Source: Psychrobacter glacincola (lineage in GTDB: Bacteria; Pseudomonadota; Gammaproteobacteria; Pseudomonadales; Moraxellaceae). Taken from it: 64,000 nucleotides of DNA. Numbering within the stretch: position 1 is the first letter of the stretch; each line of letters begins with the position of its first letter. Under the pieces are notes generated by a model. It saw nothing but the letters and a program-made list of their open reading frames with translations. It was not told the origin of the DNA and did no database searches. Positions 26,157-39,413 of this stretch are shown here, one piece after another. The position numbers and the translations under genes are program-made. The DNA is taken from NCBI RefSeq assembly GCF_904846215.1, contig NZ_CAJGZK010000010.1, positions 1-64,000 of the forward strand, written 5' to 3'.

Positions 26157-27119
26157 ATGACCGCTCACCGTCACAATGCCGATAATGCTATAAATAATCT
26201 CTTACATACTATCACTTCCTTTAACACGTCATCTTTTAATAAATGTTGGCGCGCACTGTTACAGCCACAACGTCTGCTGATCGCGGCACTTATGATACTA
26301 AGTTCACTGGCAATGAGTGCACAAGCCGCTACCGTCAGTGTAAGTAATTATCCGCTATTCTTATTAAGTGAGGCGGTGACCAAAGGCGCGCCATCAGCTG
26401 AGCAAATATTGGACCCAAGTGAAGTCGGTCATCACGGCAGTATCAGTCCCGGCGATATCAAAGCGATTCAAGACAGTAAGTTTGTGGTGTGGTTTGGCGC
26501 ATCACTAGAGCACAACTTAGCCACCAGTTTAGATAAAGCGCCTAATGCCATCTCACTATATGCTTTCGATGCTTTTAATCGGCATCCACTACGTGACGTA
26601 CAAGGAGTTCCTATTGCTGGCACGTTAGATCCTCATATCTGGCTTGATCCTGAAAACGCCAAAGCTATTACTCGTGCGTTAGCGGTGATTCATAGTCATG
26701 CCAATCCGCAATATAAAAAGCTCTATCATGCCAACGCAAAGAAATTTGCTGAGCGTATGGATGCAGCAGTTGCCTCTATACAACAGCAAAGCGCACAAAA
26801 TAGCATTTTACGAAAGCATCCTTACTGGGCCTATCACGATGCTTATCAATACCTAGAGCGCGCTACTCAGTTACAATTTGCAGGTAGTTTGAGTGTTGAT
26901 GAAGATATAGCGCCCAAAGCCAGTCAGTTGCGCTGGGTCAACGAGAACCGTCCGTCCAAAACCATGTGTATAGTGACGCAAAGTGAACCGGCTAAAGGCT
27001 TGCTTGCCAAACTACGACCAGTGAATAGCACGGTACAATCAGAAGATATGAGCAACAGTAAAGACTTTGTCAATGGTTGGCAGATGATGGCGCAGCAAAT
27101 TCGCCAATGTATATCATAA
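26157..27119 (+). CDS. znuA: Zinc ABC transporter substrate-binding protein
   Basis: A 320-residue periplasmic zinc-binding protein of the cluster A-I family. It has a long N-terminal extension before a signal peptide (hydrophobic LLIAALMILSSLAMSAQA, predicted cleavage after residue 57). Zinc ligands expected in ZnuA are visible as H92 or H93, H160 (TLDPHIWLDPENA) and H227 (YHDAYQYLE). The histidine/aspartate-rich mobile loop found in many ZnuA proteins is missing. The two late cysteines (C287, C318) would form the usual disulfide. It is divergent from zur across the Zur box. Confidence 0.93.
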   Translation: MTAHRHNADNAINNLLHTITSFNTSSFNKCWRALLQPQRLLIAALMILSSLAMSAQAATVSVSNYPLFLLSEAVTKGAPSAEQILDPSEVGHHGSISPGDIKAIQDSKFVVWFGASLEHNLATSLDKAPNAISLYAFDAFNRHPLRDVQGVPIAGTLDPHIWLDPENAKAITRALAVIHSHANPQYKKLYHANAKKFAERMDAAVASIQQQSAQNSILRKHPYWAYHDAYQYLERATQLQFAGSLSVDEDIAPKASQLRWVNENRPSKTMCIVTQSEPAKGLLAKLRPVNSTVQSEDMSNSKDFVNGWQMMAQQIRQCIS

Positions 27120-27424
27120 TAGAAGCATTAAAATTAGTGATTGAAATCATTAATCAAGCGTCGCTAAAGACTGCGACATGGCTTCGATATAGCTTCGATA
27201 AAAGACCGGTTATCTACATATAAGTACCGGAATTGTTGATGATTGAGATAGATGACTGATAAAAGGTATATTTTACTTGCTTAAAAATGGCTCGCTCCCT
27301 ATAATAAGTTGCGTTTAATTTTGGTTAAAAGGTAACATCTATAGAGTAAGCCATTCACGGATAATAGTGTCGCGATGATGTTAGATAGCTATACAATCCA
27401 AATGTTTAAGGCTATAGAAATACC

Positions 27425-27823
27425 ATGACCAAGCCTGCCAAACGCACACAAAAAGATAAAATTGGCATTTATATCAAACGTCAAGCATGGATACTATTTA
27501 TCCTTATTATTACTGCTTGGCTTGTAGATACGATGTGGCTGCACAGTGCGCTAACTGTTGCAAAAAGCACCGCTATTGGTGCATTGCTGAGTTTTGCCAC
27601 ACAAGCGGTCTTTGCTTTTTTTATCTTTTGGTATACCGGTTATCGCGCGCGCTTACATATTGTTAGCCAGCTTTATCGGGGTCAGATGGCCAAATGGCTA
27701 TTGACTGTGTTTGGTTTCGCACTAATTTTTATTACCGTACAACCCCTATCAGCGCCTGCGCTGTTTATCGGTTTTATGGTAATGCAAATTAGTCACAGTT
27801 GGATGTTGTGGCATATACGCTAG
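27425..27823 (+). CDS. atpI: ATP synthase subunit I (assembly protein)
   Basis: A 132-residue membrane protein with four predicted helices and a lysine-rich N-terminus, at the head of the atp locus and fitting the AtpI family, which helps assemble the c-ring. No clear ribosome site precedes the ATG. It is separated from atpB by 662 bp including a terminator, so it may not be co-transcribed with the rest. The 305 bp upstream of it (27120-27424) show no gene. Confidence 0.78.
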   Translation: MTKPAKRTQKDKIGIYIKRQAWILFILIITAWLVDTMWLHSALTVAKSTAIGALLSFATQAVFAFFIFWYTGYRARLHIVSQLYRGQMAKWLLTVFGFALIFITVQPLSAPALFIGFMVMQISHSWMLWHIR

Positions 27824-29352
<1,529 letters not shown>

Positions 29353-29367
29353 TTAGACATTCAATAG

Positions 29368-29634
<267 letters not shown>

Positions 29635-29751
29635 TCAGAAAGCTCAGTTGTAAATGTTTGGTAGTCAAAATTTGTATCTTAACCATAGCCAAAGTTTGGC
29701 TATCAAATATGATCAATGAAACTGATTTTTCATTAACAAAGAGGTGATCAC

Positions 29752-30222
29752 GTGAATATCAATTCTACCCTCATCGGTCAAGCCATTGCTTTTGCAATCT
29801 TTGTGATGTTCTGCATGAAATTCGTGTGGCCACCACTTATCGGCGCAATTAACGACCGTCAGCGTAAAATTGCTGAAGGCTTAAATGCCGCAGAAAAAGC
29901 AAAAGCAGATTTGGCGACCGCGGAGCGAGATGTACAGCAGGAGCTTGATCTTGCAAAGACTAAAGCTGCTGCTCTGATCGAGCAAGCAAACAAAAGCGCC
30001 AATCAACTTGTTGAAGATGCAAAATCGCAAGCCCAAGTGGAAGGCGAGCGCATTCGCCAACAAGCACAAGCGGCAATCGACCAAGAAATCAATCAAGCGC
30101 GTGAGTCATTACGTGCCCAAGTTGCTGAATTGGCGGTACTTGGTGCAGAAAAGATTTTGCAAGACAAAGTCGATGTGCAAAAACATGCCAGTATGTTAGA
30201 CCAACTGGCGGCGAAGCTGTAA
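29752..30222 (+). CDS. atpF: F1Fo ATP synthase subunit b
   Basis: A 156-residue peripheral-stalk subunit: one N-terminal membrane helix ([22 protein letters not shown]) then a long charged alpha-helix from about residue 30 to the end that pairs with a second copy. The conserved VWPPLIGAI follows the membrane helix. GAGGTGA precedes a non-ATG start (GTG at 29752). Confidence 0.96.
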
Positions 30223-30235
30223 TTGTGAGGATATA

Positions 30236-30859
30236 ATGGCTGACTTATCAACCTTAGCACGACCGTACGCTAAAGCCGCGTTTGACTATGCCAATGAAAA
30301 CGGGGCAGTAAATGAATGGGAAGACTTCCTATTTGTTGCCGCCACCGTTGTCAAAGACAAGTCGTTCAGTACTTGGCTAGACAATCCAGCTGTTTCTGCT
30401 GAGCATAAGTCAGCTGCTTTGGTCGATCTTTATGATACGCAAGTAGCTAGCGCTAATGATTCTGCTTTTAAGCAGTTATTAGAGGCAAATAAAGGGGTTC
30501 GCCCTGACAGCAACGCCAGCTATCCAAAAGTATCAGTAGCATTTAGTAACTTCGTTAAACAGTTATCAGAACAAGAGCGTCTGGCGCTGCTTCCTGAAGT
30601 TTATGAGCATTATCGCCGTCACAAGGCAGTAAGCTTAAAGCAGCTTGACGCTTATGTGACCTCTGCTTATCCATTAACCGATGATCAGCGTGATATGCTG
30701 CAAGCACGTCTTGCTGCGTCGCTAAATGCTAGCGTGGTGATTCATGAATCGGTGGATGCCAGTCTTTTGGCAGGCGTTACGATCAAAGTCGGTGACAAAG
30801 TCATTGATGATTCGATGCGCGGCAAGTTACAACAGTTAAAAACACAGCTAACGGCCTAA
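30236..30859 (+). CDS. atpH: F1Fo ATP synthase subunit delta
   Basis: A 207-residue F1 subunit that joins the b dimer to the top of alpha3beta3. Marks are [13 protein letters not shown] at the N-terminus and the C-terminal [20 protein letters not shown]. It starts 13 bp after atpF, and GAGGA serves as ribosome site, indicating translational coupling. Somewhat longer than E. coli delta (177) through a middle insertion. Confidence 0.96.
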   Translation: MADLSTLARPYAKAAFDYANENGAVNEWEDFLFVAATVVKDKSFSTWLDNPAVSAEHKSAALVDLYDTQVASANDSAFKQLLEANKGVRPDSNASYPKVSVAFSNFVKQLSEQERLALLPEVYEHYRRHKAVSLKQLDAYVTSAYPLTDDQRDMLQARLAASLNASVVIHESVDASLLAGVTIKVGDKVIDDSMRGKLQQLKTQLTA

Positions 30860-30950
30860 TGCCAATCATTAACGTAGCTTAAGTAAGCATGCGTGATATA
30901 AGAGCATTTACGTCAGTGGCGGGTTATCATAAATTAAAGGAAACAAGGCA

Positions 30951-32495
30951 ATGCAACAATTGAATCCAGCGGAAATCAGTAACCTGATTAAGCAGCGCAT
31001 TCAAGACCTTGATGCGGGTGCAACTGCAAAGAATGAAGGCACGATTGTCAAAGTATCTGACGGTATCGTGCAGATTCATGGTCTTGAAGATGCCATGTAC
31101 GGCGAAATGATTGAGTTTGAAGGTGAAGTCTATGGAATGGCGCTTAACTTAGAGCGTGATTCTGTTGGCGCAGTAGTACTGGGTGACTTCCTAAAACTAC
31201 AAGAAGGTCAAAAAGCCTATTGTACTGGTCGTATCCTTGAAGTTCCGGTAGGTCCTGAGTTGCTTGGCCGCGTTGTTGATGCTTTAGGTAACCCTATTGA
31301 TGGCAAAGGTCCTATTAATGCCAAAATGACCGACAAAGTCGAAAAAATCGCCCCAGGCGTTATCGATCGTCAGTCAGTTGATCAGCCAGTCATGACAGGT
31401 TATAAATCTGTTGATACTATGATTCCAATTGGTCGTGGTCAGCGTGAGCTTATCATTGGTGACCGTCAGACGGGTAAAACCGCGATGGCTATCGATGCGA
31501 TCATTGCCCAGAAATCATCTGGTATTAAGTGTGTATACGTCGCAATCGGTCAGAAACGCTCGACCATTGCCAACGTGGTACGTAAGCTTGAGCAAACGGG
31601 TGCCCTTGAATATACGATCGTTGTCGTAGCGTCAGCATCAGAGCCAGCAGCACTACAATATATCGCACCGTACTCAGGTTGTACAATGGGCGAATACTTC
31701 CGTGACCGCGGCGAAGATGCTCTGATTGTATTTGATGATTTATCAAAGCAAGCTGTTGCTTATCGTCAGATTTCACTCCTATTACGCCGTCCGCCAGGTC
31801 GTGAAGCGTATCCAGGGGACGTCTTCTATTTACATTCACGTTTACTTGAGCGTGCATCACGTGTAAACGCCGCGTACGTAGAAAAATTCACCAATGGTGA
31901 AGTAGTTGGTAAAACAGGTTCTTTAACCGCACTACCGATTATTGAAACTCAAGCTGGTGACGTCTCTGCATTCGTACCAACCAACGTGATTTCAATCACT
32001 GATGGTCAGATTTTCTTAGAATCAAGCCTATTTAACTCAGGTATCCGTCCGGCTGTGAACGCTGGTATTTCGGTATCACGTGTTGGTGGTGCTGCTCAGA
32101 CTAAGATTATCAAAAAACTCTCTGGTGGTATCCGTACTGCGCTAGCTCAGTATCGTGAACTTGCTGCATTTGCACAGTTTGCATCAGACCTTGATGACGT
32201 AACGCGTGAACAGCTTGACCATGGTGAGCGCGTGACTGAATTGATGAAACAGAAGCAATATCAGCCAATGTCTATCTCTGAGCAAGCCGCTGTTATCTAT
32301 GCGTCAAACGAAGGTTTCTTAGCTGACGTTCCTGTTGAAAAAATCGGTTCTTTTGAAGAAGCTTACTTACGTTATATGCATGATGAGCAAGCCGACTTAA
32401 TGAAAGAGATTGATGATACTGCGAACTATAATGATGATATCGCAGGTCGTTTAAAGTCAGCTTTAGAGACTTTTAAACAAAATCACAGTTACTAG
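30951..32495 (+). CDS. atpA: F1Fo ATP synthase subunit alpha
   Basis: A 514-residue non-catalytic nucleotide-binding subunit of F1. The P-loop is GDRQTGKTA (about 170-178) and the C-terminal catalytic-interface arginine lies in [18 protein letters not shown]. Length equals the usual 513-514. AAAGGAAACAAGG precedes the ATG. It is followed by an unusual 315-bp gap before atpG. Confidence 0.98.
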   Translation: MQQLNPAEISNLIKQRIQDLDAGATAKNEGTIVKVSDGIVQIHGLEDAMYGEMIEFEGEVYGMALNLERDSVGAVVLGDFLKLQEGQKAYCTGRILEVPVGPELLGRVVDALGNPIDGKGPINAKMTDKVEKIAPGVIDRQSVDQPVMTGYKSVDTMIPIGRGQRELIIGDRQTGKTAMAIDAIIAQKSSGIKCVYVAIGQKRSTIANVVRKLEQTGALEYTIVVVASASEPAALQYIAPYSGCTMGEYFRDRGEDALIVFDDLSKQAVAYRQISLLLRRPPGREAYPGDVFYLHSRLLERASRVNAAYVEKFTNGEVVGKTGSLTALPIIETQAGDVSAFVPTNVISITDGQIFLESSLFNSGIRPAVNAGISVSRVGGAAQTKIIKKLSGGIRTALAQYRELAAFAQFASDLDDVTREQLDHGERVTELMKQKQYQPMSISEQAAVIYASNEGFLADVPVEKIGSFEEAYLRYMHDEQADLMKEIDDTANYNDDIAGRLKSALETFKQNHSY

Positions 32496-32499
32496 TTTG

Positions 32500-32547
32500 C
32501 TAACGACTAAGTTTACTAACGACTAAGTTAATAAATACTAAGTTATC
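32500..32547. repeat. Tandem 16-bp repeats just after the atpA stop
   Basis: CTAACGACTAAGTTTA at 32500-32515 is followed immediately by CTAACGACTAAGTTAA at 32516-32531 and a degenerate third unit ending ACTAAGTTATC. Copies begin four bases after the stop codon, suggesting local duplication. Confidence 0.7.
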
Positions 32548-32591
32548 GGGTTAAGCCAGATTTGTTGTGGCTTTAGTGTTAGAGCTTATTG

Positions 32592-32638
32592 AGTGGCGCG
32601 TTGTCTGATAAGCTTTTTATTAAGACAGCAGCGCCACT
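32592..32638 (+). terminator. Long stem-loop in the atpA-atpG gap
   Basis: AGTGGCGC and GCGCCACT form an 8-bp GC-rich stem, extended inward by TGTCT/AGACA across a 16-base loop. Only a weak T run follows (TTTAGTC), so it may act as partial terminator, processing site or mRNA stabiliser rather than full stop, because atpG-D-C must still be expressed. Confidence 0.5.
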
Positions 32639-32810
32639 TTAGTCACAACTCACGGTATATGGTTGCGTCATGCCACAAGATATTGAAACATTAAAACAAT
32701 GATGCAATGCTACAATCTGGCAGTGCTACATTGTTAATAAGAACCCCGTTTTATATTAAAATATTGTTGCATGCGCCAATGCTTTTTAACCCTCTTATAT
32801 TGGAATCATT

Positions 32811-35176
<2,366 letters not shown>

Positions 35177-35291
35177 GTAGTATGAGTATTGGCTAATGAG
35201 TAGGTATAATATAAATCTTATATCTACTCCTCAGTAACGCATTGCAGTTTTTACTGTTTTTTGATCGCGCTTTGATAGTAAGGAATTAAGT

Positions 35292-35708
35292 ATGGCAACG
35301 TTACAATGTCGCGTCGTAAGTGCTCGTGAAGAGTTGTATTCAGGCGAAATTAGCATGTTAATAGCTAGTGGTACCGAAGGCGAGATTGGTATATTGCCAG
35401 GTCACACCCCGCTTATTACTTTGCTCAAGCCTGGCGCAATGCGCATCCAAACGCCAAATGGCGAAGAAGAAGTGATTTATGTGTCAGGTGGCGTACTAGA
35501 AGTACAGCCAAAAATGGTCACCGTACTTGCTGATACTGCTATGCGTGCACACAATCTTGACGAAAGTAAAATCGTTGAAGCGCGTAAAAAGGCAGAGCAA
35601 ATGCTGGTTAATCAATCTGATACCGTACAAACCAATGCAGCTTTGGCATCATTGGCAGAATCTGTCGCTCAGCTACAGACCATCCGTAAGTACAAAAACC
35701 GTGCTTAA
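35292..35708 (+). CDS. atpC: F1Fo ATP synthase subunit epsilon
   Basis: A 138-residue subunit with an N-terminal beta-barrel (ISMLIASGTEGEIGILPGHTPLITLLKPG) and a C-terminal helical hairpin that can inhibit ATP hydrolysis. AAGGAATTAAG precedes the ATG. It ends the locus and is followed by a terminator. Confidence 0.97.
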   Translation: MATLQCRVVSAREELYSGEISMLIASGTEGEIGILPGHTPLITLLKPGAMRIQTPNGEEEVIYVSGGVLEVQPKMVTVLADTAMRAHNLDESKIVEARKKAEQMLVNQSDTVQTNAALASLAESVAQLQTIRKYKNRA

Positions 35709-35754
35709 TTTTTTTTGCAAGGGTGATTATTTACTCTTGTAAGCAATAATAAAA

Positions 35755-35782
35755 AAACAGTCCTATAGGGGCTGTTTTTTTA
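35755..35782 (+). terminator. Intrinsic terminator of the atp locus
   Basis: AAAACAGTCC pairs with GGGCTGTTTT (one wobble) around TATAG and is followed by T7. Confidence 0.85.
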
Positions 35783-35783
35783 T

Positions 35784-36237
35784 GGCTGATGGTTTTATAT
35801 CCACCAACAGTACTTTTTAGCTTTTAGTCGAAAAGCCACTAGCAACAATGGTGATATATGGTTATATTAAGGGTTGAAAAATAGTTTGCTAAGTTATATG
35901 GTTAAGCTGTTTTACCTGCTTTACTTAATGATCTGGCTTACGGTTGAAAGGTTTAAACATAACAAAACGGTTAGTATCAAATAAAAGTTATTTGATACTT
36001 TTTGATTGCGATAAATAGTATGATTTTTGGACGTAAACTAAAATTTTAATGGTCGTAGTTTATAGGTTTTGTTAACGACTATAAGCTATAGTATAGGAAG
36101 CTGTAGGTTTAATAGTATACTGTGCTGCCAAGTTTGTAACAGCTATATCAACAGCAGTTGCACTATTTTGTAGTGCTATTCATTTTACTGCTCTTATTTT
36201 GACTACTTTTAAATGAGATGTATTAGAGGATATAACA
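35784..36237. other. Intergenic region upstream of bfmR
   Basis: About 450 bp, AT-rich, with no gene that I can support. It must contain the bfmR promoter; repeated CTATAG/TATAG strings at 36079-36096 and the long leader may be sites for BfmR itself, known to control its own promoter in Acinetobacter. ATTAGAGGA lies at the end as ribosome site. Confidence 0.35.
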
Positions 36238-36954
36238 ATGACAACGAATGATGATGACAACACCCCCCGAATTTTGATTGTTGAGGATGATGAGCGTCTG
36301 GCTATGTTGACCCAAGATTACTTGGTTAAGAATGGTCTAGAGGTGGCGATTGAAACGGATGGTAATCGCGCCATTCGTCGTATTGTCAGTGAGCAGCCAG
36401 ATTTGGTCGTACTTGATGTTATGCTTCCAGGTAGCGATGGTTTGACGGTCTGCCGCGAAGTACGTCCACATTACCAAAACCCAATCTTAATGCTGACGGC
36501 ACGCACAGAAGATATGGATCAAGTATTGGGTCTTGAGATGGGCGCGGACGACTATGTTGCCAAGCCGGCTCAGCCACGTGTTTTATTAGCACGTATTCGT
36601 GCGTTATTACGCCGCTCAGAAAATGCACCCTCTGAAGATGTGCCGCAGCGTTTAGAGTTTGGCGAATTGGTCATCGATAATGGTGGTCGTTCAGTGAACC
36701 TAGGCGATGAGTTGGTAGACTTTACCAGTGCTGAATATGACTTATTATGGCTACTTGCTTCTAATGCTGGACGTATTTTATCGCGTGAAGATATTTTTGA
36801 GCGCCTACGTGGTATTGAGTATGATGGTCAAGACCGCTCTATTGACGTACGTATTTCGCGTATTCGTCCAAAAATCGGTGATGATCCAGAAAATCCAAAA
36901 CGTATTAAAACCGTACGTAGTAAAGGCTATTTATTCGTGAAAGAAGGCAACTAA
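36238..36954 (+). CDS. bfmR: Response regulator BfmR (OmpR family)
   Basis: A 238-residue two-component regulator very close to Acinetobacter BfmR as I remember it, including the unusual blocks MLTARTEDMDQVLGLEMGAD and SRIRPKIGDDPENPKRIKT. The receiver domain (1-125) has the acidic pair D17/D18, phosphoacceptor D60 and the lysine in YVAKPAQ. The C-terminal winged helix (140-236) binds DNA. In Acinetobacter it controls capsule, biofilm and stress survival; this role here is inference. The kinase gene bfmS follows, but a terminator and a palindromic element lie between. Confidence 0.93.
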   Translation: MTTNDDDNTPRILIVEDDERLAMLTQDYLVKNGLEVAIETDGNRAIRRIVSEQPDLVVLDVMLPGSDGLTVCREVRPHYQNPILMLTARTEDMDQVLGLEMGADDYVAKPAQPRVLLARIRALLRRSENAPSEDVPQRLEFGELVIDNGGRSVNLGDELVDFTSAEYDLLWLLASNAGRILSREDIFERLRGIEYDGQDRSIDVRISRIRPKIGDDPENPKRIKTVRSKGYLFVKEGN

Positions 36955-37000
36955 TCACCTATTTTTGCTATGAGTTTTGATTGTTCATCCCTATGTAATA

Positions 37001-37026
37001 AAAAACCAGCGTGAAGCTGGTTTTTT
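37001..37026 (+). terminator. Intrinsic terminator after bfmR
   Basis: AACCAGC and GCTGGTT with loop GTGAA, flanked by an A run and TTTTTT. It would separate bfmR from bfmS transcription. Confidence 0.85.
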
Positions 37027-37131
37027 AGGGTTTAAATATTAAGTTTTTAACCTTAATTGCTGCATTATGTGGTTTAATTAAGCGATAATTTTATATGTCA
37101 GTTTAATCATCATTTAATACATATAGTCAAA

Positions 37132-37259
37132 ATACTCTAAAAACGCTACAGTACTGCTGGTACAAATTTTTTGCAGCCTCTGTCTGCATGGGCACAGCAA
37201 GCAAGAAAAATTGATACCAGCAGTATATAATGTGTCGATATTACTTTTCACTGACTATA
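37132..37259. repeat. Palindromic intergenic element, copy 3
   Basis: A 128-bp element with ends TATAGTCAAAA and TTTTCACTGACTATA. Inner arms TACTGCTGGTACAAA and TTGATACCAGCAGTA flank the core GCAGCCTCTGTCTGCATGGG then CACAGCAAGCAAGAA. It lies between the bfmR terminator and bfmS. Same subfamily as copy 1, with the core in the opposite orientation relative to the arms. Confidence 0.8.
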
Positions 37260-37342
37260 TCACAGCAAATATTATCCTATATTATTTATGATAGGTATGC
37301 TTCTATTCATAACACGTATTCATTAGGTTGGTCACGGCACGT

Positions 37343-39028
37343 ATGTCATTAGTCTCTTCTCTCAAACACAGTATTTTTGTTCGTATTTATGCAGGGCTCT
37401 TGATAGTCTGCTTGTGTGTGGCACTGTTTGCCCAGCTATTAATGGATACCATCAATAAAGAGCGCGTACAATCTTATCGTGAAGACATGGCGACTGGGGC
37501 GTTTTATATCGTGAGCGAGGGCTTGGCTCATCAAGAAAACGAGACGCAGCGTGATTATTGGTTATCTGATGCCAGCAGCTGGTTTGGTTCAGAATTTAAG
37601 ATTGTGCCCATTGATGAGGTGGATTTTAATGCCAGTGAGCTGCGCCGTTTTGAGAAAGAAAACACGGTCGTGCGCTATGTGAGTCAACTGACCTCTGCCG
37701 ATGTCTATTATCGCCTACCAGACAATCAAGGTGTTTTGACTGCGCGTATCTCACAAGTGACTGAACAGCAAGTCAGAGCTATCGCCGTATTTTTGCTCGA
37801 TGATTTGTCCTATTATATTACCTTGTCTGATAAACGTACCCGTTTGGCACAGCTAGAAGAAAAGTTTTCATTCCCTTTAGCATTTAAAGCGGTAACGGCG
37901 CTCGATTTGGATTCTGATCAGATGGCGCGCTTGCGCCGTGATGAAGTGGTTATCTTATTGCAAGATACCAATACCAGTAAAAGTAACTCATCTATCAAAG
38001 TGATTGTGCCGTCTGAAATCAGTGATATGGCGATTTTGATCGGTCCAGTACCTTTGTTTAATTGGTTTCCACTAAACTTGATCGTCAGTATGATTTTGAT
38101 CAGTATGTTTTTGATCAGTTTGGGTGTATATGCACTGATTTTCCCACTCGAGCGTAAGTTGCAATTGATTCAAGTCGGGGTCAGTGAAGTCAGTAAAGGC
38201 AATCTTGAGATTCAGGTACAGGTTATCGGTCAAGACGAAATTGCCCGTTTGGCGGCAACCTTTAACGCTATGACCTCTCATATAAAGCGTTTGATTGAGT
38301 CGCAGCGAGAGCTGACGCGCGCGGTATCGCATGAATTGCGCACGCCAGTGGCTCGTATTCGCTTTGCGGTCGATATGCTGGCAGATACTGAGGATGAAGA
38401 CTCACGTTTTATGCAGCGTGATTTTATTGATGAAGATATCGAATCGCTTAATGGTTTGATTGATGAGATGTTAACTTATGCCAAACTTGAAGAAGGCTCG
38501 CCCAAACTAGATTTGGAACCAGTTAATCTTCGAGAGCTGCTTGAACAAATTGAGCGTGAAACCAATGCTTTAGGCAAGCCTATTAAAATTGTCACCAAGC
38601 TGCCAAATGCTAAAGTAGAGGCAATAGCAGATAGACGTTACTTACACCGCGTGATTCAGAATTTGGCTGGTAATGCTTTGCGTTATGCAGAGACTACAAT
38701 TATCATCAGTGCAGGGGTGAAAAAGGGCAATGCCTTTGTCAGTGTTGAAGATGATGGTCACGGTATTCCAGAAGCGGATCGTGAAAAGGTTTTTATCCCA
38801 TTTTCGCGCTTGGACGACAGCAGGACACGTGCCTCAGGTGGCTACGGTTTGGGCTTGTCTATCGTGTCACGTATTGCTTTTTGGTTTAATGGTCGTATGA
38901 AAGTTGATGAGAGCCGCGATCTTGGTGGCGCACGTTTTGTGATGATATGGCCTATCAAGCCACTGACACAAATCCTAGCTGCCGATGAATTAACCCAAGA
39001 AAAGAGCGAGCGCGACTTCGATGCTTAA
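37343..39028 (+). CDS. bfmS: Sensor histidine kinase BfmS
   Basis: A 561-residue membrane sensor kinase. Membrane helices at about 13-36 and 246-268 flank a periplasmic sensor region; a HAMP linker follows, then the H-box with H330 (AVSHELRTPVARIR), and the ATPase domain with N-box LAGNALRYAE, DDGHGIP and GGYGLGLSIV. Companion of BfmR by family and position. I chose the ATG at 37343; a TTG at 37328 is less likely. Loss of BfmS activity in Acinetobacter leaves BfmR hyperactive, so the separate transcription seen here may matter. Confidence 0.9.
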   Translation: MSLVSSLKHSIFVRIYAGLLIVCLCVALFAQLLMDTINKERVQSYREDMATGAFYIVSEGLAHQENETQRDYWLSDASSWFGSEFKIVPIDEVDFNASELRRFEKENTVVRYVSQLTSADVYYRLPDNQGVLTARISQVTEQQVRAIAVFLLDDLSYYITLSDKRTRLAQLEEKFSFPLAFKAVTALDLDSDQMARLRRDEVVILLQDTNTSKSNSSIKVIVPSEISDMAILIGPVPLFNWFPLNLIVSMILISMFLISLGVYALIFPLERKLQLIQVGVSEVSKGNLEIQVQVIGQDEIARLAATFNAMTSHIKRLIESQRELTRAVSHELRTPVARIRFAVDMLADTEDEDSRFMQRDFIDEDIESLNGLIDEMLTYAKLEEGSPKLDLEPVNLRELLEQIERETNALGKPIKIVTKLPNAKVEAIADRRYLHRVIQNLAGNALRYAETTIIISAGVKKGNAFVSVEDDGHGIPEADREKVFIPFSRLDDSRTRASGGYGLGLSIVSRIAFWFNGRMKVDESRDLGGARFVMIWPIKPLTQILAADELTQEKSERDFDA

Positions 39029-39163
39029 GGTATTTCTAAAACAGAGTAGCATCGTAGGTTTTTAAATTGAATCGACTATCAATACGCTGTTTTTAACTGT
39101 TTATAAATAGCGTAATAAATTATTTATTGCTGTCATTTATTCTTTAACGGAGGAGGGCAAAGG

Positions 39164-39343
39164 ATGCCGTATTTATTTGGGGGTTTGGTTGTATTAAATG
39201 CTGTGACGCTAGGATATTATTTATTCTTACAGCAGCCAAGCACCACTCAGACGCTAAAAGCGGCGCAGGATGAGATTATCCAGCCTTTAGCGTTTACCAA
39301 CAGCGCTGAATATATTCCACCTGTCATCGGTAGCAAGCAATAA
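39164..39343 (+). CDS. 59-residue single-pass membrane microprotein
   Basis: A short reading frame with a very strong ribosome site (GGAGGAGGGCAAAGG before ATG). The peptide starts MPYLFGGLVVLNAVTLGYYL, a clear membrane helix, followed by a soluble tail with LKAAQDEIIQPLAF and ending IGSKQ. It lies 135 bp after bfmS on the same strand. I do not recognise a named family. Position suggests a partner or modulator of the BfmS/BfmR system or envelope, which is inference. Confidence 0.65.
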   Translation: MPYLFGGLVVLNAVTLGYYLFLQQPSTTQTLKAAQDEIIQPLAFTNSAEYIPPVIGSKQ

Positions 39344-39413
39344 GTTTTATAACCGTCGCACTTTTTATCTTTAAAGACAAACCACGATAGCCAGTCGTTG
39401 TTTTTTAGCGTTA

